A stretch of 32,899 bases of DNA from Psilocybe azurescens (taxonomy: Eukaryota; Basidiomycota; Agaricomycetes; Agaricales; Agrocybaceae), in assembly GCA_023853785.1 (NCBI GenBank), contig JAJIRX010000914.1:1-32899 (forward strand), in the 5' to 3' direction. The translations under genes and the position numbers were made by a program. This document shows positions 10,957-22,643 of the stretch, piece after piece. A model generated the notes under the pieces. The model searched no databases and was not told the DNA's origin. It saw only the letters and a program-made list of their open reading frames with translations. The first letter of the stretch is position 1; each line of letters starts with the position of its first letter.

Positions 10957-13900
10957 ATGGCCAATAGTTCTATCTATCGAGACTTACTCTTCAAGCATCG
11001 ACACGGCTTGCCTCTATGGAAGCCCGATCCTAACGCGAATCTCCTGGATATCTACACCAAAAAGGCATTAGCATTGGCGATCTCGGACTCCTTACTGATG
11101 ATGGCGGATTCGATTATCTGTTCAACGTACACGCTGGAGCGGAAGACCCGGTCAACCAGTTTCTAGGCACACCCTCGACTTTTCAGCCCCTCCCTCCCAT
11201 TACCAACCAAGATATTATAAAAACTGAATTTCAACACCCTGAGAAGGCTTGCATCACGCGCAACGCTAGTTATGAAGTGACGGGTGCCGGTAATCTTGGA
11301 GACGCAATGTATGTCTGGTTTTCAGCTAATCCTTCATCATCATCTCTTCATCTAGCTTATCTCTGTATAGGCCAGGCGTTGAGGTCAACCTTGCGTTTGA
11401 ATTTTCCCTTAGTGAAGAACGTGCTGCCATGCTTATTCTTCCCCATGGCGCCGATCGTTATGATGCAAAAGCCAACGACATATACCTGGAATATGCCATC
11501 AAGTACGCCATACCGTGGTATCAATATCTCAACCAGGTTAAACGACGTGGGGCAAAAAATGGTTCCTTGTTCTTAGTGACCGGGTGCGATAAGTCTCATT
11601 CGTGGGGACTTGCAGCTGGCACGCCACACAGACAAAGTACAGTGAGTTTCGGCATCACGTTGGGCCCAGTGGCTTCAGGGACAGCAAGCATCCGTGCATC
11701 GTGGCGCAGCATAGGTGGGGTGGAAAGTCGCCAATATCCTCAGTCGGGATCAGCCATCACCGAATATATGAACCAATGCGTCTTCGCCAGAGGGTTTACC
11801 ATAGGGATCAATCAAAATTTCTTTACAAAGAAGTTGGTGGGCCCGGCGCGTGTTAAACCAATTGATTCTTCTTCAAAGTCGTTCCCAGGAATTGGCAACG
11901 ATTCGCCATTTCTGCCTTCTCTTTGGCGAGGTACTTCGGATGAGCAATCAACATCTCAAAATCCAGCCAACGAGCCCGGACCTGGTGACCTATTAGACAG
12001 TGAGCAGGACCAGGGAGATTTCGATTATTCAGACACCATGTCAGATTCGGATGTGAGCGACCTTGAATATCAGAAGCCGGTTGGTTTTCTTCCTACTTTT
12101 TTTCAAAATTTAATTTCTCAGACGTTGAGTCGCAACAGGTGTTGAGTCCTGGTTCCTACATATGCGATCATCTCCTGTCTTCCGTAAGTAATTGCTAGAT
12201 TAAATTTGCAGTAGATAATCCAAACCTGCTTTCAGCGACAAGATATTGATATTGTCGTTGTCCACGACAGTGATTGGATCACGGCAACCAGCAATGATGC
12301 TGAAGACATCTTTACTCCTAATGGAACAAACTACGAACGCCTGACGAATCGCGTTCTGGAATTATCCCACCCTGTCACCAGAACAGCATCGGCTCCAAGC
12401 CAGCAAGGTATTATTTATGCTTTTCCCATGGATAAAGCGTTTATTTCACTGTGTAGATAATTCCTCGCCTAAATTACAGCCATATTTGAGTAAATCCGTA
12501 CGTGTTTACTACGTGCAAGTTTGCTCAACATCTTGACGTAGGTCCCATTCAGCCGTTTTGTGCTGTCATCATCGGCACCAATAGGCACACTGGCGAAATT
12601 TCATCATTTCTTACGGACTGTTTGGGTATAACGGATAGACAGATATCTATGGTTCTCGATGAAAAGGCTACTCGTGCAGGGATCATTGATTGCATTTCCT
12701 CTCTAGCAACAAGCGAGATAGCATTCAATGATCCAATAATCATCTTCTTTACTGGCCATGCCATTCTGGAAAACTCGAATACTGCATGTATCGTGCCATA
12801 TGATTATCCTGAAGCCAAAGTCATTCCAGCTAGCGTCATCAACGATCTACTTGGAGAAGTTGCCGCAGTAAAGGGCAACAATATCGTTCGTCGCATCTTA
12901 ATATTCTGGAATATTTCATTGACTAGTTCGCGCTTTCACAGACTTTGATTCTTGACTGTAATCATGCTGGGGGATTCGGAGAGGATAGCTATGCCAGCGC
13001 CAATTTCTCCTCGCATGTCCTTCTAGCTGCATGTGGAATACGCGAATACTCAAAGGAAAGCCATATTCGCGGTTGGTTTACGTTAACTTTGATGCGCGTC
13101 CTTCGTGATGTAAAGCCTATGCACGGCGGATATACCTGCACCTATCGAAATATTATCCAACGTTTACCGACATCTATAGCCTTTGGTAATAGGCAAACTC
13201 CTTCATGTCAGGGCAAACACGACGATCGCTTTCTATTCCGCATGGAGAAACCCATCATTACTCCAACTCTCCACATGGTCATATCCACAAAACAAGAACT
13301 GGGCCGACAACGGGAAAGAGACAATGCTCTGGAAAATATCCAAGCAGGCCGTGATCAGAGCCACAAGCTCGATATTTCTGTAGCTATGGACGGCTCGGCT
13401 TCGTCTCATGAGATTGTCAAGCGACTCGTAGAACAGGATTCCGACACACTCCGCTTCGTAGGGAGGGATAATCCACATCAGGTCCTCGTGCTAGTGCGAA
13501 ATGGCAACACTGTCTTTGAAATAAGTGATCGCGATGAATTGACGCGCCTCCTCATGGCAACAACGTCGGATATCAGCGTAATTGGCCGCATTCTCGAGCA
13601 TGCTTCACATTTCCTTTGGTATTTATGGCTGTTTACCAGTTTGGAGAGTGATAAAGCTCATGTTGTGCGTGATATTACCTTGGAGGCATGGCGTCTCAGT
13701 AGCATTGATGGACGCTACACCTCCGCTTCATCGCCTGTTGGAGATAACTTAAACCAGGACGGCGTCATAAAGATCCCTGTCGCAGATGCGGACGAACCCA
13801 GCCTGAAGTTGGGATTCAAATTAATAAATACCTCTCAGTCCGAGTTATTTGTGTGGGTATTTGCCTTCAACATTCTTGACCTGGGTATCGGTGAGTCGAA

Positions 13901-14351
13901 CATCACTTGTACATGTTTCGGTGCACTCATCCTTTCTTGCATTGCGTGTCAGATACCGTCTACAAACCAGCGTTTGTGAATAGCATATATGGCTCAGGCG
14001 ATGCATGCCTGCCAGCTGGAGGACATCTTAAATTCGGCAATGTCTCCAGCGGAGAACTGCTTACCGTTCTTCCTTCTGGGATCAAAACGAGTGTCTCCTA
14101 TCTCAAAATCTTTATATCTAACTCTTTTGTCGACTTATCATTCATCGAGCAAGCTTCACCGTTACATGTCGACGGCCTCCCAGCATGATTATTTGAAATT
14201 CCCTTCTGATTCATCTGACCTTCACGATGCCTTTACGAATACATCAGGAACATTGCTGCTCAGAGGTGGCGGAGCGCAGCAACAGATTCCCTCACCTAGT
14301 CGGATCTGGAATACAATTGTAGTTCCGATAGTCAAGAGGAGGGAAGGGTAG
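10957..14351 (+). CDS. P2: mushroom-specific domain fused to caspase-like domain
   Basis: Nine tentative exons: 10957-11308, 11371-12083, 12122-12183, 12236-12407, 12457-12489, 12542-12885, 12942-13890, 13953-14351. (The count is eight if the 38-bp intron at 12084-12121 counts as one of the gaps.) Residues 1 to about 400 match a widespread Agaricomycete family of unknown function: SSIYRDLLFKHRHGLPLW, GGFDYLFNVHAGAEDPVNQ, LFLVTGCDKSHSWG, IVVVHDSDWI. A donor at 12490 joins it in frame to a caspase-like domain (AVIIGTN, FFTGHA, LILDCNHAG). The catalytic Cys is Asn and about 14 residues after the first strand are missing relative to P3. The C-terminal region matches P1/P3, including LLLRGGGA and WNTIVV. 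No DUF2235 part exists. Two apparent frameshifts: a lost A in the AAAAA run near 11064 and an extra C near 14177. Function is unknown. Confidence 0.6.
12490..12541 (+). other. Fusion intron joining the two halves of P2
   Basis: GTAAAT...GACGTAG, 52 bp. Its 3' part (GTTTACTACG.GCAAG.TTGCTCA) matches the P3 intron at 18729-18786, which sits just before the caspase-like exon, and the donor side also matches in part. Splicing gives Leu-Ser-Pro-Ile, with the same phase as Gly-Pro-Ile in P3. If unspliced, the N-terminal protein would run a few codons into the intron and stop near 12536. Confidence 0.55.
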
Positions 14352-14571
14352 TCTTATACCGATTCATTTAGTCATTGAGGATCTCTACATTGATGTACAA
14401 CTACGTAGTAAGTAAATCTTGTCTCTTCTCAGTATTATCCACCATCAAACAATGTCTGTCACAAAGAGGCATCCCGAGTATGGTGCACCGTGCACCGCAG
14501 ACATCGCATGGCAAGACCCCAGATTCTTGATTCGCTTCACATATAATAATATGTTGTACGTCCAACTGCTT

Positions 14572-14595
14572 GGGATGGGGATGGGGATGGGGATG
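14572..14595 (+). repeat. GGGATG x4 minisatellite
   Basis: Four perfect GGGATG units in otherwise unassigned sequence between P2 and GST D. Confidence 0.9.
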
Positions 14596-14782
14596 GGCAG
14601 AGCAGGGTTACCAGTGGACCGATCTCCCTGTCCAAAATACTTCAAGCCTCAGTTCCTTCAAGGCCGTGACGGCTGATATCCATCGAATCTTGGTATTTAT
14701 AGACAGTACCATCGGGCTATAACTTTACTTGGTAGCGTTTTCTCGAGAGTTGAACCCGACTCACTGTAATGGGCCATGGCGC

Positions 14783-15239
14783 ATTCGCGTCGAATGTGCT
14801 CAGGCTGGAGGTGAACGGTGAACATTCCCTTCAAAGGAGGTTTCTCATTCTCATCCGCCTCACGCCACACGAAACGCATAGTGTAGCATGCTCTGAATCA
14901 GGAGGATACTACTGAGACCAATTTGCCAGAAATTTGGCTTTGCCTCGTATTAATTCCGATCGTAATTCGAATTAAACCAATGGATCTTGCCCAGACCAGA
15001 ACAGAGCCACCCCCTAAAAATAAACCGTAACATCACCACCGGCATCCACGACTGCAACTTGATACTCGAAGTTTCTTTGCTCGACGCTCGCACTGTGCCT
15101 TGGCCCTTCGAGTCAGCACATGCACTGTGCTCGTTGTGCGCCGCTCATAATTGATGTGTGTAGTTCATAAGAACCTCCTCCAAAACCAAAATTCATGCAT
15201 ATCTCACTACTAGTAAGAGCCAGCCATCACCGCAACATC
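14783..15239 (+). repeat. GST upstream repeat, copy D
   Basis: Collinear with 9611-10148: CGCGTCGAATG, TTCAAAGGAGGTTTCTCAT, ATCCGCC.CACGCCAC, TTGCCAGAAATTT, CAGAACAGAGCCACCCC, CATAAGAACCTCCTCC, CATGCATATCTCACT. The blocks keep their order and spacing, as expected of duplicated 5' flanks. Confidence 0.6.
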
Positions 15240-16033
15240 ATGATCCAAACCAAAACAATATACAGGTCCCAAACCCCCTCCTCGCCTCCACCGCACCGTC
15301 ACGTGAGTCGCACTCCACTCTACCACAAATCCGTCCTGCGCACACCCACCCACCCATGGTCCACCGCCGAAGCTGCCCATCCATCATGTTCGCGTACACA
15401 CACTCTTTCTCTTTCTTTTTGCACCAGAAAAACAAAACCAGCCCAGAGTGGGATAATGATGCTGCGGTAAAGGTAAAACATTCCTATCTAGCCTACCCTA
15501 GCAAGCAGCTCGCGTCCGGAAAGGCTCGGAATGTTCGTCGAGCAGCCACTCGGTATAGCATTGCAGGCAAGGTGCGTTATGGTTATGATTCTCATCTACC
15601 AGGGGCTACTCTAAAGCGTGCCAGCACACAAACTGTGCATAGTCGCTGATGGGATGGATGCTCTATACTATCTAATCTAATCTGCTTCGGGCAGCTCGGC
15701 CCAGATAGCTCTCTTTAAACCCCAAAACCTTTCTCGAGTTATGATTCATTGGCCCATCCCGCTTCTCAGATTTGACGGTCGCAAAATTTGACAACCCTGT
15801 TCTTCATTCGATTGTTTAATATCAACGCTGTTCCACTTTCTCGAATGAAATGGAGCCTTCACAGCTGTTCTCTGACATATATATATAGCAAAGAAGCTTC
15901 TAACGCATGGCACCCAATGAAGAGCAATACCCTAGGTATTCTCTTGTATAGCCTTTTTTGGCGTCGTCTGGTGCGGTTAAGGGAGCGTATAGATGATCTG
16001 GAGTGTGTGGTGAGGGGCGGGAGGAAACGGTGA
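15240..16033 (+). pseudogene. GST copy D remnant
   Basis: Starts ATGATCCAAACC and keeps pieces that align with copy A: LYHKSVLRTP corresponds to LHYKSVPHTQ. The 3' end keeps the GST tail, where ERIDDLECVVRGGRK corresponds to ESMDALECVRRTREG before a TGA at 16031-16033. The middle is replaced or eroded beyond recognition and contains the 73-bp segment shared with copy C. No continuous frame exists. Because both ends of the gene are present in order, this is one decayed gene rather than scattered fragments. Confidence 0.6.
15528..15600 (+). repeat. 73-bp conserved segment (with 10561-10633)
   Basis: The two segments align without gaps with 9 differences by my count. One frame is open in both and reads N(A/V)RRAA(M/T)RYS(V/I)AGK, then VRYGYDS(Q/H)LP. 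About half of the differences are silent and several others conservative. The product is not recognised and it is not a known part of GST. Confidence 0.55.
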
Positions 16034-16539
16034 ATAAGGGATGATAAAGTGTACAATGCATCTCTAGGACAGGATTGTATAGGATGAGAATGATTCAATT
16101 AATAACACCTATAATTAAAAAAGCGCGAACTTTATTACATTGTGCGCGATTCGTTGCATAAATTATAAATATACCTGGACGTTTTATCCTTCAATTGCAC
16201 TACGGGCCCAAGCACTATATAGACCAGTAAGTAAACATTCCGAATGAAATAGCGAAGTGTGCTTGAAGTGTACGACGGAGCAAAGACTGCAACAGGCTAT
16301 AGGAAATAATGGGGGATATCAGCGATCGTCGCGGGAGGTCCGGCAGCTATGCAGCAAAATTAAGACGCGAGGTGTGTGTACAGAAAGAAGCAAAACATAA
16401 CTATTGCCTCGCGTTCATTGCAAGGCAAACACACGACATCCGTGCAACATTAGTCGGCCTTGCTCGGATGCCATAGAATGTGAACCTCTATCGACAAGGA
16501 CATCTGCTTACCTCTCTCTCCTATTCACATCTCTTTTGC
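16034..16539. other. Spacer upstream of P3
   Basis: AT-rich 5' flank of P3. No gene is seen, and no clear TATA motif at a convincing distance from the start at 16540. Confidence 0.4.
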
Positions 16540-19500
16540 ATGTCGGATATATACACTGCCCTAGCTGAGGAGATGGACACCAGCAGTGATCAGCCCACGT
16601 CTTCTCACCTTGAAGATGTTTCCGCGGACAGAGCCGAGGCACAACGAGTCACCGCGAGGACAGCAGAAAGATTACTCTCTTGCCAGTGCTATATGCCTTC
16701 CCCCAATGGTAGGAACCTCGTCATTTGCATCGATGGCACTGCGAATCAATTCGGTACAAATGTAAGTTTAATAAGTTGCGTCCGGTTGACTGCTTACAGT
16801 ACTGACATGGGTGCAACGCCAGAATACCAATGTCGTAGAGCTGTATAGTCGTCTCGTCAAGAGCGATGAGCAGTTGACGTACTACAACAGCGGAATTGGG
16901 ACATACGTCAAAGACTCCGAGTCTTGGTATTCTTATGAAGCATGGAAACAATCAATTCGACACGGCATAGACCAAGCATTTGCAACGTGAATGTTTGCCT
17001 GTTCCAATCTTGTCAGATCTAACATTTGTGACAGAAACTTCAAGGCTAAGGTCCTCAGTGCCTACGAGTGGCTGTCAGAGAACTATAGACCTGGGGACCG
17101 CATTTTCCTGTTCGGTGAGTGTGCTCGTGTCGTCTGCGTCTATTGCTCTTGTTCAAAAGTCATTTCGTCAAGGGTTCTCTCGCGGTGCTTATCAGGTTCG
17201 CGTCATTGCCGGAATGATAGAAAAGGTGCGGTGTTCGTAGCGCTCCGATGATTTCTATTTTCAACGTCGCTAACATTAGAGCATACAGGTTGGCCTTCTT
17301 CATAAGGGGAAACAAAGAACAAATCGCATTGTGAGTAACCATTCTGTCTATTCTGCAACTCTATTCAGAAATAGCTATACAGTGCGTATGATCTGTATAT
17401 TCAAACCATTGGAACAAAGCATGGCAAAAGGATTCCGAAGACTTGTGTACACATTTCAAAGATACACTTTCACGTCGAAACGTGAGAGTTCACTTCGTTG
17501 GTGCTTGGTGAGTCACGTTTCTTCTCAGCAATAATCGGGGTGGAAATAGATCGGTGCGCTACTAGGGACACTGTGTCGGCCATTGGCGTCGTCCGTGGTC
17601 CGAGCCTCCCCGTTACGACTACTGGAATGAAGCACGTTTGTACATTCCGGCACGCACTAGCTCTCGACGAGCTACGAGTCAAATTCCTACCGGAATATGC
17701 AAGTGGAGGCGAGGGTCCCAGCTATGTTGAAGCCGGCTCTGAAGAAACCGCCCCTCTTTTCGGGGACGTCAAAGAGGTGTGGTTTGCCGGGTCTCATTCG
17801 GATATGTGCGTAAAATGACAACGAGAGCTATTTTGTGGTTTCTCATACAAGCCATGTATTACGACAGCGGCGGTGGCAATGTTGCAAATTTGAAGGCTGA
17901 TCAGTTTGGCCCATCTCTACGCTGGATGTCGTATGAAGCCATCAAGCAAGGGCTTAAAATGGAACCCCACCGAAAGCCCTGGAAACCTCTCATTCCGAAG
18001 TCTTCCATGAACTGGTTTTATAGCCTGATCGAATACCTTCCGATCTCGCGACTGTCGTACAATGGCCCAGATGATTCCATTCGTTGGTGTGTGACTGTTT
18101 CAGCTCTTTCAGGGTATGATGAGTCTGATAATTGCTTTGTATATTCAGGCCCCCTAGCCGTCAGAGTCCTCGTCTTATACTACCAGGCCAACTAATTCAT
18201 GACTCTGTTTTCGCCGAAGAGTTGAAAAGGACTGGATATGAGCCGGCGGCATTGTTTCGAGATAAAGGTTATGGTTGGGATGAAGAGGCCCTGAAAAAAA
18301 CAAAATCGTTGAGGATGATCCCTATTCTCACGCAGACAAAACGCTACAGTCTATAAAGGAGTCTAACGATAACAAGATACCAGTGTCCGATGAAGATTAC
18401 GATGCCCTCGCTGCACTGTCCTTAACAGGTTGGTCTTTCACCATTTCAAAACCAAGACGTTTACTGAATATCAGTCATATTTTAGCAATTGGACAACGGT
18501 CTATCACTGAATTCCCCGGCTCAAGCACCATTCTTGTAACCGCTCTGCAAGCTGAGTTCAACAAAAGCGCTGCAGCTGGGGATAAAAGCTTCGTCATAGA
18601 TCTGGAAAATGCATTGAATTCATTTTCAACTATTCCGCGGCAGGTCTATAATTCTACTGTCTGGTCCGTCTTAGACAAGCTATACGCAAATGAGCCGCGT
18701 AAGTGGTACAAGTTCCATGATTGCTTTGGTGAGTGTGTCCGTGCAAGTGTTTACTACGCGCAAGCTTGCTCAGCATATTGGCGTAGGTCCCATTCCGGAG
18801 TTTCTCTTCACTATGCTCAACCCTGCTCAACATTTCGACCCTGTTTCTGCTATTTGCATTGGCATCGATACGTACCATGCCAAAGACATACCTTCGCTCA
18901 GGGGACCCGTTGCCGATGCTCTTTGCGTTTCAGCATTTCTCACAGATTCTCTCGGTATTCCGGACAACCAGATAGCCATCCTCCTCAACGAAATGGCTAC
19001 CCGTGCAGCAATCATTCAACGCATTTGGTCTCTGGCAGGCAATGAACAGATAAAGTTCAACGATCCAATCGTCATCTCCTTTTCTGGCAATTGCTTTATG
19101 AACTCAAAGACCGCATGTATCCTGCCATATGACTACCCTGATACCGAACTTATCACCGCCGACGTCATAAACGATCTGCTTGCGTATGTGGCCTCGGTAA
19201 AAGGAAACAATATTGTTCGTTGCCTAGAAATATTTCTGGAATATTTTATTGATTAGTTCCTCTATCGCAGACTTTGATTCTTGACTGCTGTTATGCTGGT
19301 TCATTTGGACGAGATAGCTATGCCAACGCCAACTTCTCCTCGCATGTCCTCCTGGCTGCATGTGGAAAATCTGAAATGGCGCATGAAAGGGATGGTCACG
19401 GTTTGTTTACGTCAAATTTGATTCGCGTTCTTCGGGAGGTAAAACCTGCAGACGGCGGATATACCTGCACCTATCGGAATATCATACAACGTTTACCACC

Positions 19501-20718
19501 ACTTAGACCGTCTGTTATATGCATTTATTCTTTGTGTGCGAAGTTGTCTGACATTGTTCACAGTCAAACTCCTTCGTGTGAAGGGAAACACGATGATCGT
19601 ATTGTATTCAGTACGAAGAAACCCACCGGCGATCCAGCTCTGGATGACATCACACTCGCAAAACAAAATACGGTTCTGGCAGATATCCGAGCATGCCGTG
19701 ATCAAGGCAACAAGCTCAATATTTCTATAGCCAGGGACGACTCACCTTTATCTTGTGATGTCGTCAGACAACTCGTAGAACAGGACTCCGACACACTCCG
19801 TTTCGTAGGGAGAGATAATCCACATCAGGTCCTCGTGCTAGTGCGAAATGGCAACACTGTCTTTGAAATAAGTGATCGTGATGAATTGACACGCCTCCTC
19901 ATGGTAGCAACGTCGGACGTCAGCGTAATTGGCCGTATTCTCGACCATGCTTCACATTTCCTTTGGCATTTATGGAGGTCTCCTACTTTGGAGAGTATTA
20001 AAAATAAAGCTCATGTCGTGCGTGATATTACCTTGGAGGCATGGCGTCTCAGCAGCATTGATGGACGCTACATCTCCGCCTCGTCGCCTGTTGGCGATAA
20101 CTTGAACCAGGACGGTGTCATAAAGATCTCTGTCGCGGATGCCGAAGAACCCAGTTTGAAACTCGGTTTTAGATTGACAAATCGCTCTCGTTACAATTTA
20201 TTTATTAGGGCATTTACTTTCCACACTGTCGACCTGAGCATTGGTGAGTCGAACATCACTTGTACATATTTCCATGCACTCATCTTGTCTTGCATTATGG
20301 GTCAGATACCGTCTACAAACCAGCATTTGTGAATGGCGACCAGGCCTCGGGCGACGCATGCCTGCCAGCTGGAGGACATCTTAAGTTCAGTAATGTTTCC
20401 ACCGGCGAACAGCTTACCATCCTTCCTCCTGGAATTGAAAGAAGTGTTTCCTATCTCAAAATCTTTATATCCAACTTTTTAGTCGACTTATCCTTCATCG
20501 AGCAAGCTTCACCGTTACATGTCGACGGCCTGCAGCACGATTATTTGAAATTCCCTTCTGATTCATCTGACCTTCATGATGCCTTTACGACTACATCAGG
20601 AACATTGCGGCTCAGAGGCGGCGGAGCGCAGCAACAGATTCCCACACCCAGGCCGATCTGGAACAGTCGGATCTGGAATACAATTGTAGTCCCAATAGTC
20701 AGGAGGAGGGAAGAGTAG
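16540..20718 (+). CDS. P3: DUF2235 hydrolase - caspase-like fusion, fullest copy
   Basis: Thirteen exons: 16540-16761, 16823-16986, 17035-17114, 17173-17225, 17289-17330, 17383-17507, 17566-17805, 17868-18086, 18149-18428, 18486-18728, 18787-19214, 19271-20243, 20306-20718; about 1160 residues. Residues ~65-75 CIDGTANQFG; the nucleophile elbow GFSRGAYQ spans an intron (Ser codon 17178-17180); DTVSAIGVVRG; HALALDELRVKFLPEY; HSDIGGGN. This is the DUF2235/Tle1-like alpha/beta-hydrolase family, whose characterised bacterial members are phospholipases. A linker follows, then a caspase-like domain (ICIGIDTYHAKDIPSLRG, DSLGIPDNQIAILLNE, FNDPIVISFSGN, LILDCCYAG): catalytic Cys present, His replaced by Asn. 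The C-terminal region ends LRLRGGGA...WNTIVVPIV. Apparent indels: an extra G in AAGGGGAAAC (about 17310), a lost base in exon 6, and one in the A7 run near 18297. Their net effect restores a length divisible by three. Lipase activity is inferred from the family only. Confidence 0.75.
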
Positions 20719-20914
20719 TCATATAGTAATTGTTATCGAGAATCTCTATGCTGATGTACAAGTATGTAGTATACGATTTGTTGGTGTGAGATGTGTTGGC
20801 ATTGGCGGTCCAGAAATCCGATTTTTCCTGTTTCGTTTCTTTCTGAAACTGCTCCGGTTTACGACAACCACTTCATGGGCCCGGTCGCATTGAGAGAGAA
20901 AATGTGTACGCTAG
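20719..20914 (+). repeat. 3' flank of P3, duplicated behind P1
   Basis: Matches the P1 3' flank (2245-2396 read on minus), including TGTTTCGTTTCTTTCTGAAA, but carries about 55 extra bases after GTATGTAGTA. It shows that the duplicated unit extended past the stop codon. Confidence 0.6.
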
Positions 20915-21334
20915 CAATTCCGGGTCATTCGTCTCACTAGTAGTATCACAGGAGTCTCGTTTATACGCCTAGTTTTTATCAGTATTATTCAATATGTTAT
21001 GGTCCACTACTTGTCGCAACCACTTTGAATACCCTGTGACCTGTAGGCCTCCTTAAATATTTGAATTGCTCTGGACGCATTATCACTGGACGGGCGATTG
21101 GTCCTGATATTCAGCAAACTATACAGGCACCTACTACGTGGTCCAAGCCTGCCATAATCTGACTCCACCATTCGACCGACCGGATTTTTGACGCATCTGG
21201 TCGCAATGGGACAACTTTTCCAAATTGACAGCGGTTCAGTTGGAGAACTTGAACGACTTCAAGATGCATGATGGACAGCTTCCCTTGAAGTTGTAGATAG
21301 GCCCATCCGTCACACAACGAGCGTAATATTGTGG
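20915..21334. other. Spacer between P3 and GST E
   Basis: No recognisable gene. The far right begins to resemble the GST upstream repeat. Confidence 0.35.
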
Positions 21335-21599
21335 CATGCTGGGAGGATACAGAGAACAATTTGATAGAAATTTGCATCGTATTACGACTGCAACTCTGAA
21401 CAGAGCCACCCCCTAAAATCTGCACGCGACGACAAGCGTGCACGTGTTAGCAACTACCGGCCGTCTAACGTCTACTACTTACTTAATACTTGGAGTTTCC
21501 TTGCTCTTTCCCCCACTGCAATTCGCTTATAATTGACGGAGTTCATAAGAACCTCCTCCAAAAGCCATGCGTATCTCACTATAAAATCAAGTCATCATC
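21335..21599 (+). repeat. GST upstream repeat, copy E (partial)
   Basis: Shares GAACAGAGCCACCCCCTAAA, GACGGAGTTCATAAGAACCTC-type sequence and the .CATGCGTATCTCACTA block with 14783-15239, in the same order before the GST E start position. It is shorter and more diverged than copies C and D. Confidence 0.5.
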
Positions 21600-21864
21600 G
21601 TGATTTAGCCCAAATATACAGTTGTCAGGACCTCCTTCTCACCTTCACTGCGCCGTCACCCTCGTACTCCCGTCCCGCACACGCCCACCGCCGATTCTCC
21701 CCATCCCCTTGCGTACATACCCACTCTCCTCATCCCGATTTACAAGCGACGCAGGGGGGAATGATGATGTGATCAAGCTCTGCGAGATGGAGACCATTGT
21801 GCGGTACATCGACCGCGTCGCACGCGAGCCGACGCTGCATTTCCGATCACAGACAAGAGAATGG

Positions 21865-21872
21865 GGGATGCG
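21865..21872. repeat. Left 8-bp target-site duplication
   Basis: GGGATGCG directly before the left inverted repeat; identical to 22636-22643. Joining the flanks gives GGATGCGATGATTGA, close to GGATGCGGCGATGATTGA at this point of GST copy B. Confidence 0.85.
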
Positions 21873-22635
21873 AGGACCCCTGAAAGTACTATAAAATCCC
21901 TGAGGCCGATCCGGATAGAAATTGAGAAAAATTCGTCTAAGGCCTTAGGTCTGTCCGGATAATTTTTTAGAATTTGGGCAAAAACCCTCAGGTCAGCGGT
22001 CCGGATAGAAATCTGACCCGGCCAGGAGGCCTGACCCGACTCCGGATAGAAATTTGAAAAAAAGTCTCGCCTAGGAGTCGATCTCAAGGCTATAGCGAGA
22101 AATTTAACAGTGCTATACATGCAAACCACTAAGCTAAATCAACTTTCTTTGTAGCACAGTTCTAGTAGTAATCTAGAGTAAATAATGAATGGGCAGTATG
22201 TTGCTTACAAAAATTTCTGTATTCCAGAAACCGTTCCATAACCTATCTGAATCTATTTAAGCAGCTAAAGGATAATCTGCAGAAAGTCTTACGGGCTGTA
22301 AAGGCATTTGGGAAGCAGAAGACATTTGCTGAGGATGACGAGTAGGCTAGGCAAGTTCAATATACAAGTATAGAACTCGTATTGAATGTAATTCCTTCTA
22401 ATTTCTATACTACGGCTCCCTTAAATCACATAAAAGGTTTCCGGAGCGAAATTTTATGAATTTTGGCCTTAAATTTTAATTTTTGCGGTCCTGGGATATG
22501 CTGCAGGTCACGTCCGGATAAAAATTGCTCATCTCGGAGGCCTGAGCCCCCATCCGGATAAAAATTGGCCAAAACCGTCCGGATAAAAACGTGAAATTTT
22601 GGCCTCAGGCATCTGAGGGTACTTTCAGGGGTCCT
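21873..22635. mobile_element. Non-autonomous TIR DNA transposon (8-bp TSD)
   Basis: Bounded by perfect 17-bp inverted repeats, AGGACCCCTGAAAGTAC at 21873-21889 and its complement at 22619-22635, and flanked by an 8-bp target duplication. Eight-bp duplications fit the hAT, P and KDZ superfamilies; the termini alone do not decide which. Near both ends the motif TCCGGATA(G/A)AAAT or a close variant occurs about seven times, all in the same orientation, possibly transposase-binding subterminal repeats. At 763 bp it is too short for a transposase. A central open stretch (about 22248-22345) reads QLKDNLQKVLRAVKAFGKQK and ends EDDE-stop, perhaps the end of a deleted transposase gene. It is a deletion derivative needing a partner for mobility. 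Confidence 0.85.
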
Positions 22636-22643
22636 GGGATGCG
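22636..22643. repeat. Right 8-bp target-site duplication
   Basis: GGGATGCG immediately after the right inverted repeat, identical to 21865-21872. Confidence 0.85.
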
